In this document: positions 26,566 through 37,278 of the stretch, in pieces
Layout of the letters: each line of letters begins with the position of its first letter
Numbering within the stretch: position 1 is the first letter of the stretch
Program-made: the position numbers and the translations under genes
The notes under the pieces: generated by a model
The model's database searches: none
What the model saw: the letters and a program-made list of their open reading frames with translations, nothing else
What the model was told of the DNA's origin: nothing
Assembly (NCBI GenBank): GCA_963752755.1
Contig: CAVVZJ010000002.1
Coordinates: forward strand, 1 to 64,000
Length of the DNA stretch: 64,000 bases
From: CAVVZJ01 sp963752755
Lineage (GTDB): Bacteria > Planctomycetota > Planctomycetia > Isosphaerales > Isosphaeraceae
Direction of reading: 5' to 3'

Positions 26566-28391
26566 GGCTCATGATGGATTCCGGGGTGGCGGCTCGGCGA
26601 TCTCGTCGTAACTTCCCTTGAGGACGCGATTTACGGCTCGGGGGCGAGGCTCTTGCCGGCTTTGTCGCAATGGGGACTGAAATCGGGCTCGCCGGGTTGA
26701 CAGTTTGAGTGGAAGGGGAGGCCGCCCCGTGGTGGACTGGCTCACGAGCAAGATCACCAGCACCACAGAGGACCTCCCCGATGAGCACGCTATCGCTTCG
26801 CACCTGGGTCCGCAACGCCGCCGCCGTCTTCTCCGGGGCCTACGGCGCCGTCTCCCGACGGGCCGAAGAGGTCGGCTGCAGCCGGCAGACCATCTACGAG
26901 CACGCCCGCCAGGTCGAGCACCGCTTGCAACCGCCGCAGGCCCCCGACGCGACACCGGCCGATGGTCCCATCCCCACCTCGCCACCGGCGGCCCTCGACG
27001 AGGCGACCCGGCGGCGACTGGCGGTGACGGCCTTCGCCATGGGCATCAGCACCCGACAGATCGAGGACCTCATCCGGGTCATCGAGCCCCAGTACGGCCC
27101 CGACCATTCGACCATCGCACGCTGGGTCGCCGAGGAGGCCAGCAAGGCCGAGCCGGTGCTGAAGGCCCTCGACGGGGCCTGTCAGGGCCGGGTCCAGACC
27201 CTGGCCGTCGACGAGGTCTTTTTTGGGGGCGGCCGACTTTGGTCGGCATCGAACCGACGAGCATGACGGCCGTCTTCTGCCGCAACGCCGCCGACCGTAC
27301 GGCCGAGACCTGGAGCCACCAGCTGGAGCCGTTCGTCGCCCTGGAGTTCGTCGTCTCCGATGCCGCCCGGGGGATCACCGCGGCGGTCGGACAACTCGCC
27401 GAGGCGCGATGCCGGGACCCCGCGGCCCCGGGCCTGGGGCACGGCCTGGACGTCTTCCACACCGCGATGCAGGCCAAGCGGGTCCTGGGCCGGCACTGGC
27501 GGCGCGCCGAGGCGGCCTGGGAGCAGGCCGAGGACGCCGATGTCCAGGTCGCCGCCAGGAAGCGGCAGGGAGTCGACGCCCGTGGCACCGCCCAGACGGC
27601 CCGCGCCGCCTGGCGCAAGGCCACGACTCTCTTCGAGCAGGTCGAGCGGTGGGAAGCGGCCTGGGGCCGGATCGACGCCGCGTTGGGGTTATTCCGTGCC
27701 GATGGCCAGCTCAACGACCGGGCGCACGCCCGAGCCGAGATCGCCGCGGCGCTGGTGGACCTGCCCGGTGCGGACTGGTCGAAGGTCCGCAACTTTCTCT
27801 CCGACCCGCGGAGCCTGGCCTTCCTGGACCGTATGCAACGCCGCCTGGAGTCGGCCGAGCCGCGACCGGCATGGCGCGAGGCGATGGCCTGGCGGTGGTG
27901 GCTGCGTCACGGCCGTGTTGAGCCGGCGGCGGATCGGCGGATCGCGACGGTGTGGTCCGTCGCTCGGCGAGGTGAGCGGGACGAACCGGAGCGGGCCAGC
28001 TACGCCCGCGTGGCCGCGGTGCTGGAGACGACGGTCCGCGCCAGCAGCGCGGTGGAATGCCTCAACGGCGTGCTACGGATGCAGCAGTCACGACACAAGC
28101 GGATGAGCCAGGCGATGCTGGACCTGAAGCGGCTTTACTGGAACAGCCACGCGCTGCGTTCGGGCCCCCGCAAGGACGTCTGCCCGTACCGGGCCTTGGG
28201 CCTGGAGTTGCCGACGTTCGACTTCTGGGAGCTGCTCCAGGCCGACCCGACCCTGTTGACGCAACAACTGTCAACCCAAAGGAATGGGGAGTGAGACAAT
28301 CCCCTCTTGCCTTCTGGGTGATTAAACGCCTTTCCTGCAACGGCTTACGGCCAACATCAGGGGGCCACCACCCCGGAATCCATCATGAGCC
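26566..28391 (+). mobile_element. 1826-bp insertion sequence with 24-bp perfect terminal repeats
   Basis: GGCTCATGATGGATTCCGGG... at 26566-26589 is the exact complement of the 24 bases at 28368-28391. One transposase gene fills the interior. No target duplication is evident. A second, internally deleted copy with the same ends is at 30301-33061. The IS family is not assigned. Confidence 0.88.
26781..28294 (+). CDS. Transposase of the 1.8-kb IS, one frame change
   Basis: Starts at ATG 26781. The amino part has a helix-turn-helix (SRRAEEVGCSRQTIYEHARQ) and a second one (AMGISTRQIEDLIRV). The frame changes near 27225 at GTCTTTTTTGGGGG: the first frame gives VDEVFFGG and the second PTLVGIEPTSMTAV, then DVFHTAMQAKRVLGRHW, WSKVRNFLSDPRSLAFLDR and ASSAVECLNGVLRMQQSRHK to the stop at 28294. 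Slipping back one base on the T run gives an uninterrupted product of about 504 residues, so either -1 frameshifting or a miscounted homopolymer is likely. I recognise the type from planctomycete and cyanobacterial genomes but cannot name the family. Confidence 0.7.
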
Positions 28392-28398
28392 AAACGAA

Positions 28399-28435
28399 AA
28401 AGACCCGCCTTCCTGTTGCTGGAGGACGGGTCTTT
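28399..28435. terminator. Terminator-like hairpin just outside the IS
   Basis: AAAGACCCG (28399-28407) pairs with CGGGTCTTT (28427-28435), with A-rich sequence before and TTT within the right arm, so it can work in both directions. It is the only clear feature in the 295-bp gap 28392-28686. Confidence 0.65.
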
Positions 28436-28762
28436 CAGATTCTGATGAAGTTCGCCCGATTCGGCCCTCGTCCGTCTGAATTCCGACTCTCGAAATCCCG
28501 GCAGCCTTTTCCTCGGCTCACAGGATCGTCAGGATTCAACGCTGGAGAGGTTGGGGGGGTGATTGGACCTTCCCGGTTCAAAACACGCCAGGGAGGCAAG
28601 GAAAGCCCTCCGAATATTTCGAAGGAATAACCCTCCGGCTCAATTCGAGCATGAAGTCAGAAACAACGCTCCATTGCCCCGAAACTTGAGGTGGACCCCA
28701 TTTCCTGGACAGCTCGGGATGTTATACTGATCGAACATCTCTGATTCATCCCGAGGTGCCTC

Positions 28763-29054
28763 ATGGCCGGTACACGCAAACGCCATTCGGCCGCCTTCAA
28801 GGCCAAGGTCGCCCTGGAGGCCGCCAAGCAGACCCGGACCGTCGCCGAAACTCGCCAAGGTCTATCAACTCCACCCCGTCCAGATCAGCCAGTGGAAGAA
28901 GCAACTCCTCGACGGCGCCGAGGCCCTCTTCCGCGACGGCCGACGCCGGGACCACGACGAGAGCCAGGCGATCCAGGCCGAACTCTACGAGCGGATCGGC
29001 CGGCTGAACATGGAAGTCGAGTGGTTGAAGAAAAGGGTTGCCCGCTTCGGTTGA
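28763..29054 (+). pseudogene. IS3-family OrfA, one extra base
   Basis: MAGTRKRHSAAFKAKVALEA and AAKQTRTVAE are followed, after one extra A in GAAACTCGCC (near 28850), by LAKVYQLHPVQISQWKKQLL and a coiled coil ending LNMEVEWLKKRVARFG. Removing that base gives a standard OrfA of about 97 residues. The error is in a homopolymer. Confidence 0.8.
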
Positions 29055-29904
29055 CGCCAAGCGGGTGCTCGTCACGCCGGACGACCCCGGCGTGAGCATC
29101 GCTCGTCAGTGCGAGTTGATCGGCCTGAACCGCTCGACGTTCTACCTCATGCCCGCGACTGCCTCAAAGGAGAACTTGCACCTGATGCGGTGGATCGACG
29201 AGCAGTACCTCAAGACCCCGTTCTACGGCAGCCGGCGGAGGACGGCGGTCCTCCAGCGGAGCGGCGAAGTGGTCAACCGCAAGCGTGTCCAGCGGCTGAT
29301 GAGGTTGATGGGCCTGGAGGGGCTCCATCCCCAGCCGCGAACCACCGTGGGCGAGCCCGGCGTGCGGGCCTATCCCTACCTGCTCCGCGACCGGGTGCTA
29401 ACCCGCGTCGATGAAGTCTGGAGTTCGGACATTACGTATGTGCCGCTGCGACACGGGTTTATGTACCTGACTGCGGTGATCGACTGGTACAGTCGGTACG
29501 TGCTGTCGTGGCGGCTGTCGAACACGCGGGAGGTGCGGTTCTGCCTGGAGGCATTGGAGGAGGCGTTGGGTCGGGGACGACCGGAGATCTTCAACACCGA
29601 TCAGGGCTCGCAGTTCACGTCGCGGGAGTACACTGGCCGGCTGGAGGCGGCCGGGATCGCGGTGAGCCGGGACGGTCGGGGGCGTGCGTTGGACAACGTG
29701 TTCGTGGAACGGCTTTGGAGGAGCGTGAAATACGAGGATATTAACATTAAGGACTATGAGAGAGTTTCGGAGCTGGAGTCGGGCCTGGAGGCCTACTTCC
29801 AGTTCTACGACGAGGAGCGTCCCCACCAATCGCTGGACTACCAGACTCCGGGCGAGGTCTATCGGGCCGGGCTCGGTCAGGCGAAACGTGGGGAAGGACC
29901 ATAA
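29038..29904 (+). CDS. IS3-family transposase OrfB
   Basis: A protein of 288 residues overlapping the end of OrfA by 17 bases in another frame. HTH_21 part: PFYGSRRRTAVLQRSGEVVN. Catalytic part: VDEVWSSDITYVPLRHGFMY, IFNTDQGSQFTS and ALDNVFVERLWRSVKYE, giving D, D and E in correct spacing. It ends HQSLDYQTPGEVYRAG. Intact. Normally expressed as an OrfAB fusion through -1 frameshifting at the A-rich overlap (GAAGAAAAGGG). Confidence 0.9.
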   Translation: MPASVDAKRVLVTPDDPGVSIARQCELIGLNRSTFYLMPATASKENLHLMRWIDEQYLKTPFYGSRRRTAVLQRSGEVVNRKRVQRLMRLMGLEGLHPQPRTTVGEPGVRAYPYLLRDRVLTRVDEVWSSDITYVPLRHGFMYLTAVIDWYSRYVLSWRLSNTREVRFCLEALEEALGRGRPEIFNTDQGSQFTSREYTGRLEAAGIAVSRDGRGRALDNVFVERLWRSVKYEDINIKDYERVSELESGLEAYFQFYDEERPHQSLDYQTPGEVYRAGLGQAKRGEGP

Positions 29905-30035
29905 CAAATCCAGGCCCCCGAACTGTCCGGTTTTCGGGGGCCACCTCAACTGGCCCCACTTGGGTACACTTATTGGCACACCAATTTGGTACACCAAACT
30001 CTCGTCACAACTCCTTGTCGTTTCTCGTCTTAGAA

Positions 30036-30108
<73 letters not shown>

Positions 30109-30548
30109 GATCGATTCGAGTCCGCCACGTCGGTCATAAGTAGGCCGGATGGACCCATTCCGTGTGTTTTGATCCTCGAGAAAGAGTGGGCTGTGGAATT
30201 GCGTACGATCGTCGAAGTCGCTCAGAATTCGGGTTTCTTGAAGCAAGCATCATCCTAGCGGATGTTATCCCGCTCCGCAAGATCGCAGACAATTGGAAAT
30301 GGCTCATCATGGATTCCGAGGTGGCGGCTCGGCGTTCTCGTCGTAACTTCCCTTGAGGACCCGATTTACGGCTCGGGGGGAGACTCTTGCCTTCTGGGTG
30401 ATTAAACGCCTTTCCTGCAACGACTTACGGCCAACATCAGGGGGCCACTTGGAAATGGGCGCGTAAGAGTGACCCACCCTGGGCGCCTAGAATTGACCCA
30501 CCTCGGTCTTCAAGATCGCCGCCCTGGGCAAGGGCGGCACGCCATGCC

Positions 30549-31317
30549 TCACTCGGCCTTGCGGCCCTTCCTGGTCTTCATCGACTCGCGGAAGCGGTAG
30601 CTCTCGCCATTCATCTCGAAAATGTGGCAGTGGTGGCAGAGCCGGTCCAGCAACGCCGCGGTCATCCGCTCCCCCTGGAAGACCTGGCCCCACTCGCTGA
30701 ACGGCAGGTTGCTCGTCACCAGGAGGCTCCCCCGCTCGTACCGGTCGGCGAACACCCGGAACAGCAGCTCGACCCCGCCCCGGCTCATCGTCACGTAGCC
30801 CAGCTCGTCGCAGATCAGCAGGTGCGCCCGGTCGAGCTGGCGGAGGAACCGGTCGAGCGTGTACTGCTTCTGCTCCGTCTCCAGCTGGCTGACCAGGCCC
30901 GCCGCCGTGAAGAACCGCACCCGCAGGCCCGCCCGACACGCGGCCAGGCCCCATCCGATGGCGATGTGCGTCTTCCCGGTCCCGTGGCTGCCGACCAGGC
31001 AACAGTTGGACTTCTGTTCGATCCACTCGCAGCGCGCCAGCTCCAGCACCTTCGGCTTGGAGAGGTTCGGCAGGGCGCTGAAGTCGTACGTGTCGAAGTC
31101 CTTCTCGACCGGGAACTCCGCGTTCTTGATCCGCGTGGCGACCGCGTTGGCGGCGCGGGCCGCCAGCTCGATCTCGGTGAGGCGCAGCAGGAGCTGGGCG
31201 AAGGTCTGGTTGGACGCGGCGGCATCGCGGGCCAGGCGTTCGAACTCCCGGCCCATCGTCGGCAGGCGCAGCTGCCGGAAGTGGGCTCTTGAGCAACTCG
31301 GTCGTGGCATCGGCCAT
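30549..31317 (-). pseudogene. istB: IS21 helper ATPase IstB, one frame change
   Basis: An AAA+ ATPase that assists the IstA transposase. The start MADATTELLKS lies at 31317 in one frame; after a change near 31285 the second frame gives FRQLRLPTMGREFERL and runs to 30549. Walker A is GSHGTGKTHIA, Walker B LLICDELGYV, with the sensor SNLPFSEWG following. About 255 residues, the usual size. One base difference separates this from an intact gene. Confidence 0.85.
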
Positions 31318-31356
31318 CAGCGGATTCCTTTCCGATCGGCGGTGAAGGGGTTCGGT

Positions 31357-32953
31357 TCAGGTGAAGAACACGGTGACGGGGCCCCCGGCCGCGGGGCCGC
31401 TCAGGAGCTGGTCGAAGCGGCCCAGGTCGGGGCGCGGGACGTGGACCGGGGTCCGGGCCCTGCGGCGGCGGCGAGCCCGTCCGCGTCGCGGCCTCGATCG
31501 CGGCGAGCGACCGGGTCCGCTGGATGACGGCCTCGGCACTGCAGACGTGCTCGTGTCCGCATTCTTCGATCGCACGGGTCACGCGTGCCAGGGGGTGCTC
31601 GCCCAGCAGTTGCAGGACCCGCACGAACCGCCGCGAGCCGGCCGCGCCGCCGTGGTGCGCCTCCAGCTCCGCGCGGAACGCGGCGAAGCACGCCGGCAGC
31701 TTCCAGTCGCGGAAGACCGGGGCATGGTCCAACGCCCCGGGCTTGCGGCCCAGCGCCGCGAGGTAGTGCGTCGGCTCCAGCACCATCGCCGGCTTGCCGA
31801 TGCGACGCCCGTGCGAGGCGACGGCCTGGCCGCGCGCCACGATCACGACCCGGTCGACGTAGCCCTTGACGCGTGACCGTCCCGAAGGCGAACTGCCGGG
31901 GCACGCTGTAGCGGTTGCCGTCGAAGGCAACGGTCTGATACTTGTCCACGTCGACCGCGGGGCGGACCACGCAGGGGTCGAACCGGTGCGGCGGCAGGGG
32001 CGCCGCCGCGGCGCGGTCCTCGGCGAGGCGGTCGCCGATCACGAACGGCCCGGAGAGCGACTGGACGACCCGCTGACGCTCGGCCTCGCAGCGTTGGCGG
32101 AAGCATCGTGTTCAGTTCCGCGAGGTCGGCGACCCGGGGCACCGGGCGTGGCGAACCGGCGTTGCACGGCCTTGACGGTCCCCTCGGCGTCGGGCTTCTC
32201 GTTGCCGCGGCCGGGCATGCAGAACCGAGGGGTCGAAGACGTAGTGGCTGGCCAGCGCCGCGTAGCGGGGGTTGAGCTGGCGTTGGCGACCCCGGAGGAT
32301 CATCGTGGCGACCGTCCTGGGGTTGTCCCACCAGACCTCCCTGGGCACGGCGCCGAAGAACTCGAAGGCCGCGACCATCCCCTCGAGGATCGCCTCGGTC
32401 CGCTCGAAGGGCAGCGCCAGGACGAACGGGGCGTTGGAGTAGGCCCAGGCGGTCACGAGGAAGGGGACGAGCCGGCGGCCGTCGGGGAAGTCGACGTGGA
32501 TGTGGCCGAAGTCGGCCTCGAGCCGCCGGCCCGGGAGATGGCCCAGGGGGATGAAGGTCTCGCGGTGCCGGCGGCGGTGCTGGCGGACGTAGCGTCGGAC
32601 CTGGCGCATAGCCGCCGCGGTAGCCGTGCTCGTCGCGGAGGCGGCGGAACAGCTGCGCGGCGGTGTGCCGCTGCTTGGGCGGGGCGTCCTCGTCGTCGCG
32701 GAGGATCTGGTCGATGATCGGCCGGACCGGGTCCAGGAGCGGTGCGGGCCGGTTGCGGGTCGCCGGGAGGGGGTCGGGCTCCGGATTGCTTGAGGACCTT
32801 CCGGACGGTGTTGCGCGAGTGATCGAACTCGCGGGCGATCTGGCGGATGGACTTGCCGTCGCGTCGCGCCCTTCGAATGGCACCGTAATCGTCCACCGTA
32901 AGCACGTCCTTGACCCTCCGTGCGGGTGAGCCGTCCCGTGTCAGGACGTTCAC
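31357..32953 (-). pseudogene. istA: IS21 transposase IstA, multiply frameshifted
   Basis: From ATG 32953: a helix-turn-helix part (VDDYGAIRRARRDGKSIRQI, FDHSRNTVRKVLKQ). Further frames carry PRPIIDQILRDDEDAP-like sequence, then RLEADFGHIHVDFPDGRRLV, PFLVTAWAYSNAPFVLAL and VPREVWWDNPRTVATMIL, the DDE-type rve domain. The carboxyl part (DYLAALGRKPGALDHAP-like and RPDLGRFDQLLSG) ends near 31357. At least five frame changes are needed, more than in other genes of the region, so both decay and sequence errors may contribute. Confidence 0.78.
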
Positions 32954-33061
32954 CGTACCGGAGGCGGCTACGGTGGGTCAGTTTTAGACGCCCATTTCGC
33001 CCCCAGGTGGGTCACTCTTTCGCGCCCATTCCCACCACCACCCCGGAATCCATCATGAGCC

Positions 33062-34246
33062 TATAATTTTACTCCCCATGGAATGTGTTCTGCTGGAGAT
33101 TGATCTCCTACATCTTCCTCCTTCGAAACCTTGATCCCCGAGAGATAGGGATTGCGATCGAGGGCGCAGGCGACCTTCAAACCGGTCGTGGTTGTTGTCG
33201 CCGCGATCAGGTTGACGATCGTCTCATGGCTCACCAGCGGTTTGCCGCGCCAGTTCTGGCTGATGAGGGAGAAGAGGCGGTGCTCGATCTTGTTCCACTT
33301 GCTCGTGCCTGGTGGGAAGTGGCAGACCGAGATCTCCAAGCCCGTCTCGTCCGCCAACCGTTGCAGTTCCGTCTTCCAGAGCCGCACCCGAGAGCCATTA
33401 CTCCCACCCCCGTTCGCCGTAATCAGCAACCGCCGCGCTCGGGGGTAGTTCGCATGGCCCATCGACTCCCATCAGCGGCGGAGACTGGCGACGGCAAAGG
33501 CGGCCGTGTCCTGGTCCGTTTCGACATTCACCCAGCCTGTATTGCGGGCCAGATCGTCGACCCCGTAGGGCGTGTCGCGGCCGAGTTCCGGGATGACGAA
33601 ATCATAAACCCGCACCGGCTCCGGCTGTCCCGCGGGCTGCCCCCTCCTGACCCGCATTCTTGAAGTCCCCGTCCAACTCCTTCTTCTTGGCATCGACCGA
33701 AATGACCGGTTCTCCGGCCTTCAGGGCAGCCTGGACCTTGGCGTTGATGTACTCGAATTGTGCGTTGCGATCCGGGTGACTCTTGCCCTCGAAGGTCTTG
33801 CAGTTGGCCTGGAGGCTGTAGCCGAGTTCGTGGAGCAACTCCGCGACCATGCGGTGGCTCGTGGCATGCCCCAGGCCCCGGAGTTCCTCGGTCAACCTGC
33901 GGACACTCCTGCAGGTCCACCGCAAGGGGAACTCCGGGTCGCCTCAGGTCACGGGATTGATCAGGTGTTCCCGGTCACTCCGGAGGGTCGTATCGTGCGC
34001 CACGGTCTTGTGGCGGCCGCCTCCGGGCCGACGGATGCGATCGCGGTTGCTGGACTCCGGGGACCGCAGTTGGGCCAATCCCACCTGAATGGCACGACGA
34101 GAGACCCCCCTGGCCCGCGAGACCAGGGAGATGCCCCCGCGGCCGATCGGCGCCGCCTCCGCAGCGGCGGTGAGACGGCGGGTCCGCTCATTCAAGAACG
34201 GAGAGAGTAACTGGAATCGTGCCCCGATCTCGGATTCGTCCCTCAT
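33062..34246 (-). pseudogene. ISAzo13-family transposase, decayed and cut at its 3' end
   Basis: Assembled from four frames: FLNERTRRLTAAAEAAPIGRGG near the start, then RWTCRSVRRLTEELRGLGHA, GYSLQANCKTFEGKSHPDRN, AGEPVISVDAKKKELDGDFK, TPYGVDDLARNTGWVNV, RRLLITANGGGSNGSRV and VCHFPPGTSKWNKIEHRLFS. These are the signature blocks of ISAzo13 transposases. Near the end another frame reads EINLQQNTFHGE, a stop in place of the usual Trp, then NY, where the deleted 1.8-kb IS derivative begins (33061). So this is the oldest layer of a nested set of three insertions. Confidence 0.82.
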
Positions 34247-34332
34247 GGCTATAGCGTATAAAACTACACTGCGATTCTGCTACACTTATTTTGTGACGAG
34301 CCCAAAGCCCTTGAGGCTGTAGGATCGGGCTA

Positions 34333-35743
34333 GTGGGTCATTTGGGTTACCCATGGCCATAACCTGAGGCTGGACCTCGATGGAGTGGCGTCCGAGTGCA
34401 GGCCCCGGAACCGCCAAGGCTGTGACGACGCTCCCGTTGCCGCTGGCGACGGGCCGCCCGCCGACTGCCCCACTCGAACGGCGTAGGGGCCACGTTCCAA
34501 TGCCGGGCCACCGCCTCGAACCAGGCCATGATCTCCGCCACCGTCGTCGGATGCTGCCCGTCAAGCGCCCGCCGCTTGAGGATCCGCTGGATGCTCTCGG
34601 CCAGGTTCAGCCACGAACCGCCCACCGGCGTGTATAAGGGCATGAGGCTGTGAGCGAACAGCCAGCCGACGAACTCCGGCGTCTTGTGCCCGGCGAGGTT
34701 GTCCAGGACCAGGAGCCTGCGCAATGGCGGCCACTCCTCCAGGAGCGTCGGCTTGACCGTCAGGCCCGCCTGCCACCGCTCCCAGTCACCCCTCGCGGCT
34801 CCGCCCGCGACGTCGGCCGCTGCGGGCATGGCGTCCAGCACGGCGGCCAGCTCCCGCTCCAGCCAACCGTGCAGCACGGTGTTGGGGCACGACGTCGCTC
34901 CCTCGAGGCGGACCTGGCCGCTGGCCGGGTGCAACAGCGTCCGCACCTTGGCCGTGCCCTCGCGGAGGGACTCGTGCGGCTGACGGGCCGGCTCGCCCTC
35001 GGGACGCCAGGACGGGCCGGGGCGCGGCACCGTCTGGAAGGGGCCGGCCTGGTCGGTGCACCACACCGGCAGGCCCATCGCCTCCCCCGAGCTATAGGCC
35101 GCCTCGATCGACTTTTTTCGACTCGGCGTCGGGGTCGGTGACCGTCACCGGGCTGCTCTTGCGTTTGCGGATGGCGGATCCGGTCGGGCACCAGGTGCGA
35201 CTGCGTTGGTAGCTGGGGCCGGCTTCGTGCACGACGGGCCAGATCGTCGAGGTCGCGACCTTCGGCAGGCCGTCGGGCGCCGCCCGGAGCGACCTCCGCA
35301 AGGTCGAGAGCGGCCAGGTGGCCGTGCCGTCGGCCTCGGGGGTCGGCGCACGCCGGACCTCCCGGAGGAACCGCTCTCGTGAGATGGGGTCATAGACTCG
35401 CCGTCGCCCGCCGCCATGGCGTGGGGACAGGGCCGCTGTGCCCTCGGCGTTGAAGCGTGCGACACGGTGCGAGACAGCGTCGCCGGAGCGGCGTCCGACC
35501 GAGCGTGCGGCGCTCTGGTAGTCGTCGCCGCGGGCGACGGCCAGGAGGATCCGGGCGCGGGCGACCTCGACGGCCGAGGCGCCCTGCGAGCGGCTCAGCT
35601 GCAGCAGTTCTTGTCGCTCCGCACCGGTGAGTTCGCGGAGCGGATCCTTCTTGCGGCGGGACATGGCGACCTCCGTGGTGCGAGAGGCTGCTCATCGTAC
35701 CGAGAGTCGCCGGTTATGGCCATGAGTAACGCAAATGATTAAT
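34333..35743 (-). mobile_element. IS630-family insertion sequence with TA duplication
   Basis: Inverted repeats around TCATTTGGGTTACCCATGGC at 34338 and the complement of TCATTTGCGTTACTCATGGC ending at 35738, both continuing CATAACC. Five bases outside each lies TA (34331-34332 and 35744-35745), the target duplication expected for IS630. Confidence 0.82.
34347..35664 (-). pseudogene. IS630-family transposase, one frame change
   Basis: From ATG 35664: MSRRKKDPLRELTGAERQEL, an HTH stretch with SAARSVGRRSGDAVSHRVAR, and a linker rich in Arg/Pro. At CTTTTTTCGAC near 35115 the frame changes; then GLPVWCTDQAGPFQTVPRPG, LRRLLVLDNLAGHKTPEFVG and PVGGSWLNLAESIQRIL give the D, D and E residues. It ends at 34347 with a basic Arg/Gln run. 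A T homopolymer at the break makes a sequencing or natural slip likely. About 435 residues when joined. Confidence 0.82.
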
Positions 35744-35745
35744 TA

Positions 35746-35979
35746 GTATTATTCAATTCTATTTCATGAGTACTGGAATATTGCTGTTTTCCGGGAAGGA
35801 GTTTTACAGATTCTGATTCGAACATTTTGTTATTAAACAATAGTTTTCAACTTTTCGAGCACGAATCGCGAGTTCCGGGAAGGTCACGGAGTAGTAGTCT
35901 CTTCTAATCATTCGATCGGCAGAAGACGCCCACCGATACTCGCCTACTCGATGGACCTCATACATAAACGAACCCGTTT
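35746..35979. other. AT-rich intergenic patch
   Basis: About 190 bases here (for example AACATTTTGTTATTAAACAA) are far richer in A and T than the rest of the window. No coding frame of note. It separates the IS630 element from another decayed transposase. Confidence 0.45.
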
Positions 35980-37000
35980 GTGATGTCTGGTTTGGCCTTG
36001 TGGGACAGCCGCCCCCGGCTGTCGTCCGTTCCGGACCGCCGGGGGCGGCTGCCCCCCAGGAGTCGGGCTCGAATCGGAAAGCCTCCGCGGGTTCGTGTAT
36101 CGGACGACCTTCGCGATCGGGTCGCCGCCATGGTGGACCATCACGAGAACTCTCAACGCCAGATCGCCCGCACCTTCCGCGTCAGCCGCTCCTTCATCGT
36201 GCTTCTCTTGCAGCGGTGGCGGCAGGCTGGCACACAGCCGGCCTTGAGCCCCGATGGCCGGCGACGGTTGTTCGCACTGGACCGCGACCAACCGGACGCC
36301 ACCAAGGAGCCGATGCACCAGCGCGGCGGCTTCCGCGGCCGCTTGAAGACCCTGTGGCGGGCCTTGCAGCAGAAAGGCTTGACCCGCAAGAAGGAGTCCG
36401 TGGATGCCGACGAACGGCAACGGCCCGAAGTGCAGTAGAAACGTCGTTCGTTCCGGAGGAAGGTCCAGCGGATCGAGCTGAAACGCCTCGACTCCGTGGA
36501 CGAGACGGGGGTCACCACGGCGATGACCCAGGCCTACGCTCGGGCTCCGCGTGGCCAACCAGCGGTCCGCTCGGCCCCGGCTTCGTGGAAGACGGTGATG
36601 GTGATCGACGTGTTGAGGCTCAACGGCGTGCGGGCACTGCTGGCGTTCTCAGGATCGACCGACGCGGTCGCATTCCAGATCTATGTGGAGTAGGTCCTGG
36701 TTCCGGAACTGCGAGCCGGGATCGTTGTGGTCTTGGACTACCTCAAGTCCCACCGGGCGCCCGGGGTGGCCGAGGCGATCGCGCGTGCGGGGGTCGCGGT
36801 CTGGCCGCTGCCGCCGTACCACCCGGACGACACGCCGATCGAAGAGATGAATTCGAAGGTCACGACCGATCTGCGCCAGGTCGCGGCGCGGGCGACGAGC
36901 AGTCTCTACTGACGCCGTGGGTGAAGCTCTGCGGCGGGTGACCACCCAGGACATCGTGGGCTGGTTCCAGCACGCGGGACTGTGCGCAACCCAGGGGTAA
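35980..37000 (+). pseudogene. IS630-family transposase with internal stops
   Basis: The amino part contains VSDDLRDRVAAMVDHHENSQ and a helix-turn-helix (RQIARTFRVSRSFIVLLLQRW), then LKTLWRALQQKGLTRKK. TAG codons interrupt the frame at 36436-36438 and 36691-36693. Catalytic blocks follow: LDSVDETGVTTAMTQAY, VVVLDYLKSHRAPGV, WPLPPYHPDDTPIEEMNSK, then a frame change and DIVGWFQHAGLCATQG to the stop near 37000. The catalytic Asp in the DNLxxH block and the SPDFNPIEE block are altered (LDYLKSH, HPDDTPIEE), so this copy is dead. It is related to the fragment at 20537-21109. Confidence 0.82.
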
Positions 37001-37217
37001 ACCACTCGAGCTTCGCAACAGGGACTGCGACCCCAGCGAGGCGTGCCCAAGCGGCCTCTCGGACCCCTCTGAACCGCTATCTCCAATTGTCTGGCAAGAT
37101 CGGTCCTGGTTGAGTCCTTGGTTGGCGGCAGGAAGGCGCGGGCGAACCAGAGGATGGGGAAGCGGCCGACAGGAGGGGCGGTCATGCGTGGGGATGATGG
37201 CTGAGTAAAGGGCCGGA

Positions 37218-37250
37218 GGGGCCGGTCGGGTCGTTGACCCGTCCGGCCCC
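37218..37250 (-). terminator. Strong hairpin downstream of the second TolC gene
   Basis: A 15-bp stem with one mismatch: GGGGCCGGTCGGGTC (37218-37232), loop GTT, GACCCGTCCGGCCCC (37236-37250). It lies 28 bases past the stop of the minus-strand TolC gene. Nothing else is recognised between 37001 and 37278. Confidence 0.75.
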
Positions 37251-37278
37251 CGGCACGAGCGTGGGGAGAGTGGCCAGT

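Larger units (their letters stand above)
28687..29948 (+). mobile_element. IS3-family insertion sequence B with 3-bp target duplication
   Basis: TGAGGTGGACCCCATTTCC... at the left matches the complement of TGAGGTGGCCCCCGAAAAC... at the right as a 26-bp imperfect inverted repeat. The flanking ACT is present on both sides (28684-28686 and 29949-29951), fitting IS3. It is a different subgroup from IS3 element A. Confidence 0.85.
30449..33034 (-). mobile_element. IS21-family insertion sequence, 4-bp target duplication
   Basis: Terminal repeats: TTGGAAATGGGCGCGTAAGAG... on the left and the complement of TGGGAATGGGCGCGAAAGAG... on the right, both continuing into GTGACCCACC. CCAC is duplicated at 30445-30448 and 33035-33038. 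It holds istA and istB, both on the minus strand. It lies inside the deleted 1.8-kb IS derivative. Confidence 0.88.
30301..33061. mobile_element. Internally deleted copy of the 1.8-kb IS, interrupted by IS21
   Basis: The left end GGCTCATCATGGATTCC... (30301) and right end ...GGAATCCATCATGAGCC (33061) match the 1.8-kb IS at 26566-28391. Without the IS21 element the derivative is only about 171 bp: left 85 bases joined to right 63 plus 23. The junction GACTCTTGCCTTCTGG corresponds to CTCTTGCC present at both places in the full copy (26648 and 28298 regions), so the interior was lost between 8-bp direct repeats. This is a MITE-like, non-autonomous element. Confidence 0.85.
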
